Origin: Zygophlyctis sp. KS116
Lineage: Eukaryota; Chytridiomycota
Reading direction: 5' to 3'
Length of the DNA: 64,000 nt
Assembly (NCBI GenBank): GCA_054661495.1
Contig: BAAFSQ010000007.1
Coordinates: 1-64,000, forward strand
Each line of letters begins with the position of its first letter. Positions within the stretch are counted from its first letter, which is position 1. Both the position numbers and the translations under genes were made by a program. Below the pieces are notes generated by a model that had not been told where the DNA came from, did no database searches, and saw nothing but the letters and a program-made list of their open reading frames with translations. Of the stretch, positions 63,691 through 64,000 are shown piece after piece.

Positions 63691-64000
63691 TCATTCAAAG
63701 AGCCCAACGAGATCTTCCAAAGTCACTTGACTGCTTCCAGTCACAGCTCCTACCAAGGCCGATTTCTTTCTTTGTATTCCTAGGATCTTTTCCTCCACTG
63801 AGTCTTTTACTATGAACCGCTTGACAGTCACTGGTTTTGTCTGACCAAGCCGGTGCACTCTGTCAATCGCCCTAACTATTACTGAAACTTCACTCACTGA
63901 TTTTCAACGCTTTCATTCCACCAAGGATCTAGCAGAAATACATATGATGCCTCTGTAAGATTCAAACCGACTCCTAATAATATGAAATAATAAAATATTA
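63691..64000 (-). CDS. SNF2-family helicase, RAD5/RAD16 type (C-terminal end only)
   Basis: Only the 3' part is in the window. A 26-nt intron (about 63881-63906) joins [20 protein letters not shown] (helicase motif V region) to [20 protein letters not shown] (motif VI). The C-terminus is [20 protein letters not shown], ending [11 protein letters not shown]. This end is typical of RAD5, RAD16 and HLTF-class Swi2/Snf2 ATPases. A second intron probably lies at the window edge (from about 63973). The exact subfamily cannot be fixed without the RING and N-terminal domains. Confidence 0.85.

Noticed and set aside
1-64000. Alternative genetic code (many TAG, TAA and TGA within genes).
   Set aside because: All such stops in conserved genes fall inside short GT...AG segments or at gene ends. 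Spliced frames use the standard code.

Overview
The window is nuclear DNA from a compact, AT-rich eukaryote, most likely an early-diverging zoosporic fungus or close relative (Rozella-, aphelid- or chytrid-like). The lineage is an inference. It rests on fungal-type families (Dma1 FHA-RING ligase, Hul5, Tip20/RINT1, Pns1, Dbp9) found beside genes tied to motile cilia and centrioles (AK9, cyclin Y, alpha-tubulin acetyltransferase, C22orf23/UPF0193, an LRRC74-like protein, an Sfi1-type protein). The apparent one-exon fragments join into full-length conserved proteins once about 115 tiny GT...AG introns, nearly all 22-33 nt and mostly 25-29 nt, are removed. I checked this by hand for each gene described as spliced. 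No rRNA, tRNA, CRISPR array or complete transposon was recognised.

Layout. 1-9.4 kb: GOT1 (partial), ribosomal protein eS30, ANKRD13, an ankyrin protein, MAGOH, branched-chain E2 (DBT), a GGA Golgi adaptor and an LRRC74-like protein. 9.5-12.6 kb: an accessory island of small unrecognised genes in two families on opposite strands, flanked by a 0.66-kb direct duplication. 12.7-16.2 kb: RING protein, ABHD13/Bem46 hydrolase, RINT1/Tip20. 16.2-24.5 kb: three consecutive cilium-linked genes (AK9, cyclin Y, ATAT1). 24.5-34 kb: cohesin RAD21, C22orf23, allantoinase PuuE, a Crinkler-like protein with a damaged nuclease motif, PIG-U, Hul5/UBE3C. 34-45.5 kb: Dbp9/DDX56, an unusual J-domain/PARP-finger/BRCT protein, a UBXD8-like protein, a Rossmann protein, DUS3, an MDR oxidoreductase, ALAS, Dma1. 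45.5-52.7 kb: aspartyl protease, JMJD5, F-box protein, universal stress protein, Hsp20, choline-transporter-like Pns1. 52.7-54.1 kb: the only long gene-poor gap, with a broken reading frame and strong inverted repeats. 54.1-64 kb: GPI-anchored heme peroxidase, a dynactin p24 candidate, ferrochelatase, Mpd1-like PDI, the Sfi1-like protein, cyclophilin CWC27 and the 3' end of a RAD5/RAD16-type SNF2 helicase.

Genes that work together include ALAS and ferrochelatase (first and last steps of heme synthesis) with a heme peroxidase nearby; MAGOH and CWC27 (exon-junction complex and spliceosome), notable given the tiny introns; and the cilium/centriole set. Gene packing is extreme. Several neighbours are separated by 3-17 bp, two convergent pairs overlap in coding sequence, and one divergent pair has only 11 bp between start codons.
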